Below, in pieces: positions 1-7,451 of a DNA stretch of 18,780 bases (positions are counted from its first letter, which is position 1; each line of letters starts with the position of its first letter). The position numbers and the translations under genes were made by a program. Source of the DNA: DATAYA01 sp036272815 (lineage in GTDB: Bacteria > Pseudomonadota > Alphaproteobacteria > Acetobacterales > Acetobacteraceae); contig DATAYA010000345.1 in NCBI GenBank assembly GCA_036272815.1, forward strand, positions 1 to 18,780, in the 5' to 3' direction. The notes under the pieces are model-generated. The model made no database searches. It saw only the letters and a list, made by a program, of their open reading frames with translations, and had not been told where the DNA came from.

Positions 1-1882
1 CGGCGTCAACAGCGCGATCCGCACCGCGCGGGCGGACGTGTTCCGCCCGTCGATCGACCGGCGCCGCAACCGCTTCGTCTGGCTCGGGACGCGGCAGACC
101 TTTGATGCGTTCACCTTCGCCTTCATGCCGACGGAGCATGGCTGGTTCTGGGCGCATGCCTATCGCTTTGACGCCGAAACCTCGACCTTCATCGTCGAGG
201 CGTCCGAGGCGACATGGCAGGCCTCCGGCCTCGACCGCGGCGACGTCTCCGACACGATCGCGTTCTGCGAACGCATCTTCGCGCGCTGGCTCGGCGGCCA
301 TCCCCTGATCGCAAACATGGCGCACCTGCGCGGCAGCCAGTGGATACGGTTCCCCCGCGTCTCCAACGAGCGCTGGGTGGATGGCCGCATCGTGCTGATG
401 GGCGATGCCGCGCATACCGCGCATTTCTCGATCGGCTCCGGCACCAAGCTGGCGCTGGAGGACGCGCTCGCGCTCGCGCGCGCGTTCGAGCGTCACGGCA
501 CCGACGTGCCGGCGGCGCTGGCCGACTACGAGGCCGAGCGCCGCGTAGAAGTGATGAAAATCCAGTCGGCGGCGCGCAACTCGACGGAATGGTTCGAGCA
601 TGTCGATCGCTATGTCGGGCTGGAGCCGGAGCAGTTCGCCTATTCGCTGCTGACCCGCAGCCAGCGCGTGAGCCATGAGAACCTGCGCCTGCGCGACCGC
701 GCCTATCTCGAAGGCGTGGAAGGCTGGCTCGCCTCGCGCGCCGATCAGGCGGCGGCGAACCGGCCGGTGCCGCCGATGTTCCTCCCGTTCCGGCTGCGCG
801 GGATGACGCTCGCGAACCGCATCGTCGTCTCGCCAATGGCGACCTACAGCGCGGCGGACGGAATGCCGGGGGACTTCCATCTCGTGCATCTCGGCGCGCG
901 TGCGCTCGGCGGGGCGGGGCTGGTGTTCACCGAGATGACGTGCGTGACGCCGGAGGGTCGTATCACGCCGGGCTGCACGGGCCTCTACACCGACGTGCAG
1001 GGCGCGGCCTGGAAGCGCATCGTCGATTTCGTCCATGCCCAGAGCAGCGCCAAGATATGTCTCCAGCTCGGCCATTCCGGGCCGAAGGGTTCGACGCGCC
1101 TTGGCTGGGAGGGCATGGACGAGCCGCTGGAGAGCGGCGGCTGGGAGGTGATCGCGCCATCGTCGGTGCCGTGGAGCCCGCGCAACCAGGTCCCCCGCCC
1201 GATGACGCGCGCCGATATGAACGCCGTGCGGGACTCCTTCGTGGCCGCGGCGCGACGCGGCGCGGTTGCCGGTTTCGACATGCTGGAGCTGCACGCGGCC
1301 CACGGTTATCTGCTGTCCGCGTTCATCTCGCCGCTCACCAACAGGCGTGACGACGAGTACGGCGGCTCGCTTGAAGCCCGACTGCGCTTCCCGCTCGAAG
1401 TATTCCGCGCGATGCGGGAAATCTGGCCACAGAAGCGGCCGATGTCGGTGCGCATCTCGGCAACCGACTGGGTCGAGGGCGGCATCACCGATGCCGACGC
1501 GGTCGAGATCGCGCGCGCCTTCCGCGACGCGGGTGCAGACCTGATCGACGTCTCCGCTGGCCAGACCTCGATCGCTGCCAAGCCGATCTATGGGCGCATG
1601 TTCCAGACACCGTTTTCCGACCGTATCCGCAACGAAGTGGGGATTGCCACGATGGCGGTCGGCAACATCACCGAGCCGGACCACCTGAATTCGATCATCG
1701 CCGCCGGGCGCGCCGATCTCTGCGCGCTGGCGCGGCCGCATCTCTCCGATCCGCATTTCGCGCTGCACGCGGCGGCCGTTCTCGGCCATGCCGGGCAGCG
1801 ATGGCCGAACCCGTATCTCGCCGGACGCGAACAGCTCGAACGCGGGCTGCGGCGGGGCGACGACATGGCGGTGGCAATATGA
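1..1882 (+). CDS. 2-aminobenzoyl-CoA monooxygenase/reductase-type bifunctional flavoenzyme (salicylyl-CoA 5-hydroxylase/oxidoreductase family), 5' partial
   Basis: The reading frame is open from the left edge (first full codon at position 2), so the true start is outside; 626 residues are visible of a family usually about 770-790 long. Counting from that codon, residues 1 to about 250 are the end of a PHBH-like FAD aromatic monooxygenase, with the FAD-binding GDAAH at 134-138 followed by a G-x-G and an acidic LEDA segment. From about residue 258 there is a complete Old Yellow Enzyme-type FMN reductase domain, with the His pair HAAH at 431-434 and a YGGS motif at 453. Family members hydroxylate an aromatic CoA thioester with NAD(P)H and O2, and the fused OYE domain reduces the product. 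The substrate could be 2-aminobenzoyl-CoA or salicylyl-CoA; the RidA-like gene downstream favours the amino compound (inference). The stop overlaps the next start (ATGA). The frame also has a GTG at 38, but the protein clearly continues upstream of it. Confidence 0.88.
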   Translation, partial: GVNSAIRTARADVFRPSIDRRRNRFVWLGTRQTFDAFTFAFMPTEHGWFWAHAYRFDAETSTFIVEASEATWQASGLDRGDVSDTIAFCERIFARWLGGHPLIANMAHLRGSQWIRFPRVSNERWVDGRIVLMGDAAHTAHFSIGSGTKLALEDALALARAFERHGTDVPAALADYEAERRVEVMKIQSAARNSTEWFEHVDRYVGLEPEQFAYSLLTRSQRVSHENLRLRDRAYLEGVEGWLASRADQAAANRPVPPMFLPFRLRGMTLANRIVVSPMATYSAADGMPGDFHLVHLGARALGGAGLVFTEMTCVTPEGRITPGCTGLYTDVQGAAWKRIVDFVHAQSSAKICLQLGHSGPKGSTRLGWEGMDEPLESGGWEVIAPSSVPWSPRNQVPRPMTRADMNAVRDSFVAAARRGAVAGFDMLELHAAHGYLLSAFISPLTNRRDDEYGGSLEARLRFPLEVFRAMREIWPQKRPMSVRISATDWVEGGITDADAVEIARAFRDAGADLIDVSAGQTSIAAKPIYGRMFQTPFSDRIRNEVGIATMAVGNITEPDHLNSIIAAGRADLCALARPHLSDPHFALHAAAVLGHAGQRWPNPYLAGREQLERGLRRGDDMAVAI

Positions 1883-2616
1883 GCCGCCGTGTCCTCGTCA
1901 CCGGCGGCGGCAAGGGCATCGGCCTCGCCATCGCGCGCCGCCTGGCGGCCGACGGTGCCCGGCTGGCACTCATCGGCCGCGACCGCGCAGCCCTGGATCA
2001 GGCGGCGGCCGAACTCGGCGCGGCGCACGCGGTGGCCGATGTCACCGACGCGGCGGCGCTCGCCGCTGCGATCGGCGGACTCGGCGATTTCGATGTGCTG
2101 GTCAACAATGTGGGGGCTGCGATCTCGGTCCCGTTCCAGCGCAGCACGCCCGAGGAGTGGCAGGCGATGTTTGCGGTCAATCTGCTCTCCGCGGTGGTGG
2201 CGACGCAGGCGGTGCTGCCGGGCATGCTGGCGCGCGGCTGGGGGCGGGTGGTGAATGTCGCGAGCACCGCGGGGCTGAAAGGGTATGCGTACACATCGCC
2301 CTATTGCGCGGCGAAGCACGGGATGATCGGTTTCACCCGCGCGCTCGCGCTCGAATGTGCGAAGCGCGGCGTCACGGTCAACGCCGTCTGCCCCGGCTTC
2401 ACCGACACCGAGATGGCGACCCGTGCGGCGACCGTGATCGCGCAAAAGACCGGCCGCAGTGCCGAAGAAAGCCGGGCGGCGCTGGCGGACACCAACCCGC
2501 TGGGCCGGCTCATCGCACCCGAGGAAGTGGCCGAAGCGGTCGCGTTCCTGTGCGCCGACGCCGCCTCGGCGATCACCGGCCAGTCGGTCGCGGTTGCCGG
2601 CGGCGAGGTGACGTGA
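1879..2616 (+). CDS. SDR-family NAD(P)-dependent oxidoreductase (probable 3-hydroxyacyl-CoA dehydrogenase of the CoA-aromatic pathway)
   Basis: This is a complete classical short-chain dehydrogenase of 245 residues, the usual size. The cofactor loop TGGGKGIG is at 8-15, NNVG at 76-79, and the active site is Asn101, Ser129 (NVAS), Tyr142 and Lys146 (YCAAK). The PGF-T-D-T segment after the active site is typical of the family. The start ATG at 1879 overlaps the upstream stop as ATGA; an in-frame start at 1801 would need a long overlap and adds no SDR sequence. By position in the operon it probably oxidises a hydroxyacyl-CoA or reduces an oxoacyl-CoA intermediate in the beta-oxidation-like steps after the ring is dearomatised. 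SDR sequence alone does not fix the substrate, and FabG-like annotation is likely in databases. Confidence 0.93.
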   Translation: MSRRVLVTGGGKGIGLAIARRLAADGARLALIGRDRAALDQAAAELGAAHAVADVTDAAALAAAIGGLGDFDVLVNNVGAAISVPFQRSTPEEWQAMFAVNLLSAVVATQAVLPGMLARGWGRVVNVASTAGLKGYAYTSPYCAAKHGMIGFTRALALECAKRGVTVNAVCPGFTDTEMATRAATVIAQKTGRSAEESRAALADTNPLGRLIAPEEVAEAVAFLCADAASAITGQSVAVAGGEVT

Positions 2617-3776
2617 TGCCCGACCGAAGTTTTCTGTCGTGGCCGTTCTTCCAGGATTGCCACCGTGCGCTGGCGGCGCAGGCTGACGCGTGGGCCTCGG
2701 CCAATCTGGGCCATGTCGATCATGCGGACACCGACGCCGCCTGCCGCGCGCTTGCGCGTCGGATGGGAGCCGCCGGACTGTTGGCCCATGCGGTGCCGGA
2801 GGCGGGGGCTGCCGCGATCGACGTGCGCGCGCTGTGCCTGCTGCGCGAAATCCTCGCGCGCCACGATCCGCTCGCGGATTTTGTTTTCGCGATGCAGGGG
2901 CTGGGTTCGGGCGCAATCCTGCTCGCCGGCAGTGCCGCTCAACGCGACCGCTTTCTGCCACCGGCGCGCGCGGGCGAGGCGCTCGCCGCCTTCGCACTCT
3001 CCGAGCCCGACGCGGGATCGGATGCGGGTGCCATGTCGGCCACGGCCGCGCGAACCGCGGAGGGTTGGCGGCTCGACGGGAAAAAGACCTGGATCAGCAA
3101 TGGCGGCATCGCGGCGCAGTACGTCGTGTTCGCGCGCGCGCCGGGCAGCGAGGGCACGCGCGGCATTTCCGCTTTTCTGGTCCCGCACGATGCGCCCGGC
3201 CTGCACATCGCCGCACGCATCGCGGTGATCGCGCCGCATCCGCTTGCGGAGTTGCGCTTCGAGAACTGCCGGCTGCCGGCGGATGCGTTGCTCGGCGGCG
3301 AGGGGGAGGGCTTCAAGCTCGCGATGCGCACGCTCGACATCTTCCGCCCGACGGTGGGTGCGGCGGCGCTCGGCCTCGCGCGTCGCGCCTTCGACGAGGC
3401 GATCGAGCGCGCGCGGACGCGAAAGATGTTCGGTCGCATGCTTGGCGAGATGCCGGTGACGGAAGCGAAACTCGCCGAGATGGCAACCGCGATCGACGCG
3501 TCGGCGCTGCTCGTCTACCGCGCCGCCTGGGCGCGCGATGCGAGCGGCGGCGGCCGCATCACCCGCGAGGCGGCGATGGCCAAGCTGTTCGCGACCGAGG
3601 CGGCGCAGCGCGTGATCGACGACGCGGTGCAGATCTGGGGCGGCGCGGGCATCGCCCTCGGCAACCGGGTGGAGGCGCTGTATCGGGAGGTGCGGGCGCT
3701 GCGCATCTACGAAGGCGCGTCGGAGGTGCAGCGCCTCGTCATCGGCCGCGCCGCGCTGGCGGAGGCCGCGCGATGA
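2616..3776 (+). CDS. Acyl-CoA dehydrogenase family protein
   Basis: This 386-residue FAD flavoenzyme has the normal family length of about 380-390. It carries the signature ALSEPDAGSD at 127-136, the flavin-contacting KTWISNGG segment near 157-164, the C-terminal QIWGGAGI at 339-346, and IYEGASE at 364-370, where Glu366 is at the catalytic-base position of short/medium-chain dehydrogenases. The ATG at 2616 shares bases with the preceding stop (TGATG), indicating translational coupling. The frame is open far upstream, but that part is out-of-frame SDR sequence and shows no dehydrogenase similarity. In this operon the enzyme most likely desaturates the alicyclic or ring-opened CoA thioester formed after the monooxygenase/reductase. 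The substrate is not readable from the sequence, and an electron-transfer flavoprotein partner would be encoded elsewhere. Confidence 0.93.
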   Translation: MPDRSFLSWPFFQDCHRALAAQADAWASANLGHVDHADTDAACRALARRMGAAGLLAHAVPEAGAAAIDVRALCLLREILARHDPLADFVFAMQGLGSGAILLAGSAAQRDRFLPPARAGEALAAFALSEPDAGSDAGAMSATAARTAEGWRLDGKKTWISNGGIAAQYVVFARAPGSEGTRGISAFLVPHDAPGLHIAARIAVIAPHPLAELRFENCRLPADALLGGEGEGFKLAMRTLDIFRPTVGAAALGLARRAFDEAIERARTRKMFGRMLGEMPVTEAKLAEMATAIDASALLVYRAAWARDASGGGRITREAAMAKLFATEAAQRVIDDAVQIWGGAGIALGNRVEALYREVRALRIYEGASEVQRLVIGRAALAEAAR

Positions 3777-4180
3777 CCGCGCATCGCATCCTCCAGCCGC
3801 CGCACTGGCCGCGCCCGTCCGGCTACGCCAACGGCATCGCGGCGCGCGGCGAGACGGTGTTCCTCGGCGGCCAGATCGGCTGGGATGCGGAAAAGAAATT
3901 TGCCGAGGGCATGGCGGCGCAGGTCGGGCAGGCGCTGCGCAACATCGTGACGGTGCTTGCCGAGGCGGGCGGGGAGCCGGCCGACATCGTGCGGCTGACC
4001 TGGTTCGTCACCGACCTCGACGCCTATCGCGCCGCCACGGGTGCGATCGGTGAGGCGTATCGTCGCGTGATGGGGCGGCATTTCCCGGTGATGTCGGTGG
4101 TCGAGGTGCGCGGGCTGGTGGAACCCGGCGCGCTCGTGGAGATCGAGGCGACCGCGGTGCTGCCCGCGGCCGGCGCTTGA
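3773..4180 (+). CDS. RidA/YjgF/YER057c/UK114-family protein lacking the catalytic Arg
   Basis: The 135-residue protein has the family length and fold signatures: SGYANG near 16-21, VFLGGQIGWD at 29-38, and a C-terminal FPVMSVVEV followed by a VEIEA strand at 122-126. RidA proteins hydrolyse reactive enamine/imine intermediates using a conserved Arg (Arg105 in E. coli RidA, in FPARS). Here that position is Met107 (FPVMS), so classical 2-aminoacrylate deaminase activity is not expected; this is a direct sequence observation aligned from memory of the E. coli protein. It is the last gene of the catabolic operon, with an ATGA overlap to the dehydrogenase. From memory, the Azoarcus evansii abm clusters also include a gene of this family. 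A role in processing an amino/imino-cyclohexene CoA intermediate is inference. Confidence 0.9.
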   Translation: MTAHRILQPPHWPRPSGYANGIAARGETVFLGGQIGWDAEKKFAEGMAAQVGQALRNIVTVLAEAGGEPADIVRLTWFVTDLDAYRAATGAIGEAYRRVMGRHFPVMSVVEVRGLVEPGALVEIEATAVLPAAGA

Positions 4181-4216
4181 GTTCCCCCCCGCCAACCTAA
4201 CCACGGAGGGAAGATC

Positions 4217-4473
4217 AGGCCCAAGACCTATACCGTTCCGGGTGCTGCCGGCAGCTGGGCGGCAGCAACACGGTCTATGCCGACAGCGGGGCCGATACCG
4301 TGGGGTTCAATTCCTCCAGCCACGTCACCCTGCAAGGCTACACTCCCGATGCCGTCTCCACAGCCGTCGCGACCGCCACCGTCGCCGGCGGCAGCACCGC
4401 GATCACCCTCGCCGACCACACCACGATCCTGTTCGAGGGCGTGACGAACCTGACCAGCGCCGCCTTCGTCTGA
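4217..4473 (+). pseudogene. Decayed short RTX/calcium-binding-like secreted protein remnant
   Basis: A strong Shine-Dalgarno (GGAGGG, 4205-4210) is followed 6 bases later by AGG-CCC-AAG-ACC-TAT-ACC-GTT-CCG at 4217-4240, reading (R)PKTYTVP, which looks like an N-terminus whose ATG has become AGG. That frame soon leaves the protein-like sequence. From about 4255 another frame (codons in phase with 4261) reads LGGSNTVYADSGADTVGFN, then TVAGGSTAITLADHTTILFEG and ends with TGA at 4471-4473. This Asp/Gly/Thr-rich pattern resembles C-termini of RTX/hemolysin-type repeat proteins of acetic-acid-bacteria relatives. No ATG starts this second frame, and a TAA lies at 4198-4200. The simplest reading is a start-codon loss plus an internal frame-changing deletion near 4253-4260. 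The family assignment is by pattern recognition only. Confidence 0.55.
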
Positions 4474-4518
4474 CGCCGAAACCGCTCCGGCCGCCCCCCA
4501 CCCGGGCCGTCCGGCGCC

Positions 4519-4546
4519 TTGTCGCGGTCTGCCGCGCCCTCTACCT
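4519..4546 (+). promoter_or_regulatory. Candidate sigma-70-type promoter for the pyrH operon
   Basis: TTGTCG at 4519-4524 and CTACCT at 4541-4546 are separated by 16 bases. Transcription would start near 4553, giving a leader of about 24 bases that contains the GGAAGGA ribosome site (4566-4572) before the pyrH ATG. The surrounding 100 bases are very GC-rich and non-coding. The -35 match is reasonable and the -10 is weak, as is common in high-GC alphaproteobacteria. Confidence 0.3.
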
Positions 4547-4576
4547 TGCGGTCCCCCGCCACCCCGGAAGGATCGC

Positions 4577-5299
4577 ATGTCCGCATCCCCCGCCTATCGC
4601 CGCGTGCTGCTGAAAGTGTCCGGCGAGGCGCTGATGGGCGCGCGCGAGTATGGCCTCGACACCGGCATGATCGGGCACATCGCGGCCGACGTGGGCGCAG
4701 TCGCGGCGATGGGCGTGCAGGTCTGCCTGGTGATCGGCGGCGGCAACATCTTCCGCGGCATCTCGGCCGCCGCGTCGGGCATGGACCGGGCGCAGGCCGA
4801 TTACATGGGTATGCTGGCCACGGTGATGAACGCGCTGGCGATGCAGACCGCGCTCGAGAAGCTCGGCACGCCGACGCGCGTGCAATCGGCGATCCCTATG
4901 GCCTCGGTCTGCGAACCCTATATCCGCCGCCGCGCCGAACGCCACATGGAGAAAGGGCGGGTGGTGATCTTCGGCGCCGGCACCGGCAACCCGTTCTTCA
5001 CCACCGACACCGCGGCCGCCCTCCGCGCCGCCGAGATGCGCTGCGACGCGCTGCTCAAGGGCACGCAGGTGGACGGCGTCTATTCGGCCGACCCGCGGCG
5101 CCATGAGGGCGCCGAACGCTACGACCGACTGTCGTATCTCGACGTGCTGGCGCGCGACCTGCATGTGATGGACGCGGCCGCGATCAGCCTGGCGCGCGAG
5201 AACCAGCTGCCGATTGTCGTCTTCAACATCCACGCCCCCGGCGCCTTTGCGGCCGTCATGCGCGGCGAGGGCCGGTTCACCATCATCAGCGAAACCTGA
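4577..5299 (+). CDS. pyrH: UMP kinase
   Basis: UMP kinase phosphorylates UMP to UDP with ATP in the cytoplasm and is the bacterial hexameric amino-acid-kinase-fold type. The 240-residue length is typical. Visible motifs are LLKVSGEAL at 11-19 for phosphate binding, the GGGNIFRG loop at 54-61, the GTGNPFFTTDTAA nucleotide/UMP site at 135-147, and DGVYSADP at 166-173. The ATG has a strong GGAAGGA site 4 bases upstream. It heads the pyrH-frr-uppS-cdsA-dxr-rseP-bamA series, a common proteobacterial order. The usual upstream partners rpsB and tsf are not present in this window; the catabolic operon and an RTX-like remnant occupy that side. Confidence 0.98.
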   Translation: MSASPAYRRVLLKVSGEALMGAREYGLDTGMIGHIAADVGAVAAMGVQVCLVIGGGNIFRGISAAASGMDRAQADYMGMLATVMNALAMQTALEKLGTPTRVQSAIPMASVCEPYIRRRAERHMEKGRVVIFGAGTGNPFFTTDTAAALRAAEMRCDALLKGTQVDGVYSADPRRHEGAERYDRLSYLDVLARDLHVMDAAAISLARENQLPIVVFNIHAPGAFAAVMRGEGRFTIISET

Positions 5300-5317
5300 C
5301 CCGGAAGCGGAGGCGTC

Positions 5318-5884
5318 ATGCCCGCCGATCTCAACAAGCTCAAGCAGGACCTCGGCCGCCGCATGGACGGGGCGATGGAGACGCTGCGCCGCGAGTTCGC
5401 CGGCCTGCGCACCGGCCGCGCCAATGCGGGGCTGCTGGAGCCGGTGCGCGTGCTCGCCTACGGGTCCGAGACGCCACTCACGCAGGTCGGCACGATCGGC
5501 ACGCCGGAGCCGCGGCTGCTGACGGTGCAAGTCTGGGATCGCAGCCTCGTCTCGGCGGTAGAGAAGGCCATCCGCGACGCGGGACTCGGATTGAACCCCG
5601 CCTCCGACGGGCAGCTCGTCCGGGTGCCGATCCCGCAGCTCACCACGGAGCGGCGCAACGAACTCGCAAAGCTCGCCGGCAAGTATGCCGAGGGCGCCCG
5701 CGTCGCTGTGCGCGGTGTCCGCCGCGACGGGATGGAGCAGATCAAGAGCTTCGAGAAGAAGCACGAGATCGGCGAGGACAGCTCCAAGCAGTGGCACGAC
5801 GAGGTGCAGAAGCTGACCGACAGCTACGTGAAAAAAATCGACGACCTGCTGGCGGACAAGGAGCGTGACATCCGCCAGGTCTGA
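5318..5884 (+). CDS. frr: Ribosome recycling factor
   Basis: RRF splits post-termination 70S ribosomes together with EF-G. The 188-residue protein matches the family length of about 185. It has the near-invariant LRTGRANA segment at 30-37, the VPIPQLTTERR motif around 103-113, and the charged KKHEIGED...DEVQKLTD C-terminal helix region. The ATG follows a GGAAGCGGAGG ribosome site and begins 18 bases after the pyrH stop, so the two are almost certainly co-transcribed. Confidence 0.98.
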   Translation: MPADLNKLKQDLGRRMDGAMETLRREFAGLRTGRANAGLLEPVRVLAYGSETPLTQVGTIGTPEPRLLTVQVWDRSLVSAVEKAIRDAGLGLNPASDGQLVRVPIPQLTTERRNELAKLAGKYAEGARVAVRGVRRDGMEQIKSFEKKHEIGEDSSKQWHDEVQKLTDSYVKKIDDLLADKERDIRQV

Positions 5885-5926
5885 CCGCATCGCTTGCTCC
5901 CAACCTTGGCCAACCTCGGATCGAGA

Positions 5927-6637
5927 GTGCCCGACCAGCCACCTCGCCACATCGCGATCATCATGGACGGCAACGGCCGCTGGGCCGCCGCCCGCGGCCT
6001 GCCGCGGGTCGCCGGCCACCGTGCCGGTGCCGCCGCGGTGCGGCGCGCGCTCGAGGCGGCGGGCGAGCGCGGCATCACCTGGGTCACGCTCTATGCCTTC
6101 AGCAGCGAGAACTGGCGCCGGCCGGAGACCGAGATCAGCGACCTCACCGGCCTGCTGCGGCATTACGTCCGCAGCGAGCTGGCCGAGTTCGCGGCCCGCG
6201 GCGTGCGCCTGCGCGTGATCGGCGAGCGCGACCGGTTCCCGCCCGACATCCGCGCCGACCTCGCCCATGCGGAGCGGACGACGGCGGCCAACACCGGGCT
6301 CAACCTCACGGTCGCCCTCTCCTATGGCGCGCGCGGCGAGATCGCGGCGGCCGCCCGCGCCTGCGCGGAGGATGCCGCCGCCGGCCGGCTGGACCCGGCC
6401 ACTCTCGATGAGGCCGTCTTCGCGACGAGACTGGATACCGCCGGGATGCCCGATCCGGACCTGCTGATCCGCACCAGCGGCGAGGTCCGGCTGTCGAACT
6501 TCCTGCTGTGGCAGCTCGCCTATGCCGAGCTAGTGTTCCTCGACGTGCTGTGGCCGGATTTCGCCGCCGAGCATCTCGACGCCGCCCTCGACGCCTTCGC
6601 CCGCCGCGAGCGCCGGTTCGGTGCCCGGCCCGGCTGA
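5927..6637 (+). CDS. uppS: Isoprenyl transferase (undecaprenyl diphosphate synthase)
   Basis: UppS elongates farnesyl-PP with isopentenyl-PP to C55 undecaprenyl-PP, the lipid carrier for peptidoglycan and O-antigen. With the GTG at 5927 it has 236 residues. HIAIIMDGNGRWA at 8-20 contains the catalytic Asp14 and pyrophosphate-binding residues; FSSENWRRP, LSYGARGEI and the closing RTSGEVRLSNF segment are all present. The start is uncertain. In-frame TTG codons at 5894 and 5906 would add 11 or 7 residues, but the GTG has GGA and GAG elements at suitable distance and the extra residues carry no family sequence. It lies 42 bases after frr, and its end overlaps cdsA by 17 bases. Confidence 0.96.
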   Translation: MPDQPPRHIAIIMDGNGRWAAARGLPRVAGHRAGAAAVRRALEAAGERGITWVTLYAFSSENWRRPETEISDLTGLLRHYVRSELAEFAARGVRLRVIGERDRFPPDIRADLAHAERTTAANTGLNLTVALSYGARGEIAAAARACAEDAAAGRLDPATLDEAVFATRLDTAGMPDPDLLIRTSGEVRLSNFLLWQLAYAELVFLDVLWPDFAAEHLDAALDAFARRERRFGARPG

Positions 6638-7451
6638 GGCCGAGCCCCGGGCCGGGCGGGGACGAAGCTGGGCCGATCTTCGGCCCCGGTTCATCTCAGC
6701 GGCGCTGCTGGCACCGCTGGCGCTGGCCTGCCTCTGGGTCGGGCAGGGCGCCTGGGCGGTGCTCGTGATGCTGGCGACGGCCGGGCTCGGGCTCGAATGG
6801 GCACGGCTCTGCGCCGCGCGGCCGGCGCGGCTGCCCGGCCTGCTGGTGCCGCTGGCCGCGATTCTGCCGGTGGTCGCGGCGACGGCGGGCTGGCCCCGCA
6901 TCGGGGTGGTGCTGCTTGCGGCGGGGTTCGCGCTGTGCTGGGCGGTCTCGCGGCGCTGGGTGCTGGCATCCGGCATCATCTATGTGGGCGCCGCCGGACT
7001 GGCTCTGATCTGGTTGCGCGAGGACGCCGCCGCCGGGCGGATCAACGTGCTGTTCCTGGTGCTGGTCATCTGGGCGAGCGACATCGGCGCCTATGCGGCC
7101 GGGCGGCTGCTCGGCGGCCCGCGCCTCGCCCCCGCGATCTCGCCGGGCAAGACCTGGTCGGGGGCCGCCGGGGGATTGCTCGCCGCGATGGCCGTGGGGC
7201 TTGCGGTGGCGCTGGCCGCCCCCGGCCTGCCGCTTCGCACCGCGCTGGTCGCGGGGGCGCTCGGGGTGGTATCGCAGGCGGGGGACCTGTTGGAGAGCGC
7301 CATCAAACGCCGATTCGGAGTGAAGGACACCGGCCGCCTGATCCCCGGGCACGGCGGGCTGCTCGACCGGCTGGACGGGGTGCTTGCGGCAGCACCCGCC
7401 GCCGCGGTGCTTGCCATCGTGCTCGGACGCGGGGTGCATCTGTGGCTGTGA
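6621..7451 (+). CDS. cdsA: Phosphatidate cytidylyltransferase (CDP-diglyceride synthase)
   Basis: This integral inner-membrane enzyme makes CDP-diacylglycerol from phosphatidic acid and CTP, the branch point for all phospholipids. The 276-residue protein is made of repeated hydrophobic segments (about eight between residues 23 and 275). It carries the full CDP-DG synthase signature at 226-253, running from SAIKRRFGVKD to PGHGGLLDRLD, with the metal-binding acidic residues. SPGKTWSG at 174-181 is another family motif. The GTG start at 6621 lies inside the end of uppS, and no good downstream start precedes the first membrane helix. The first 20 residues are polar and poorly conserved, so the exact start is less sure. 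Confidence 0.96.
   Translation: MPGPAEAEPRAGRGRSWADLRPRFISAALLAPLALACLWVGQGAWAVLVMLATAGLGLEWARLCAARPARLPGLLVPLAAILPVVAATAGWPRIGVVLLAAGFALCWAVSRRWVLASGIIYVGAAGLALIWLREDAAAGRINVLFLVLVIWASDIGAYAAGRLLGGPRLAPAISPGKTWSGAAGGLLAAMAVGLAVALAAPGLPLRTALVAGALGVVSQAGDLLESAIKRRFGVKDTGRLIPGHGGLLDRLDGVLAAAPAAAVLAIVLGRGVHLWL

Noticed and set aside
1788..2615. Apparent N-terminal extension of the acyl-CoA dehydrogenase
   Set aside because: The extension is the SDR gene in another frame; the ATG at 2616 gives a normal-length dehydrogenase.
1588..2997. Open minus-strand frame opposite the SDR gene and its flanks
   Set aside because: Arg/Ala/Pro-rich translation without motifs, fully overlapped by genes with intact active sites.
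4541..6268. Long open minus-strand frame opposite pyrH, frr and uppS
   Set aside because: Same antisense effect of GC-rich third positions; it has no ribosome site and no domain-like sequence.
6797..7441. Apparent N-terminal extension of dxr by more than 200 codons
   Set aside because: The extension is cdsA read in another frame; DXR begins a few residues before GSTGSVG, at GTG 7442 or 7448.
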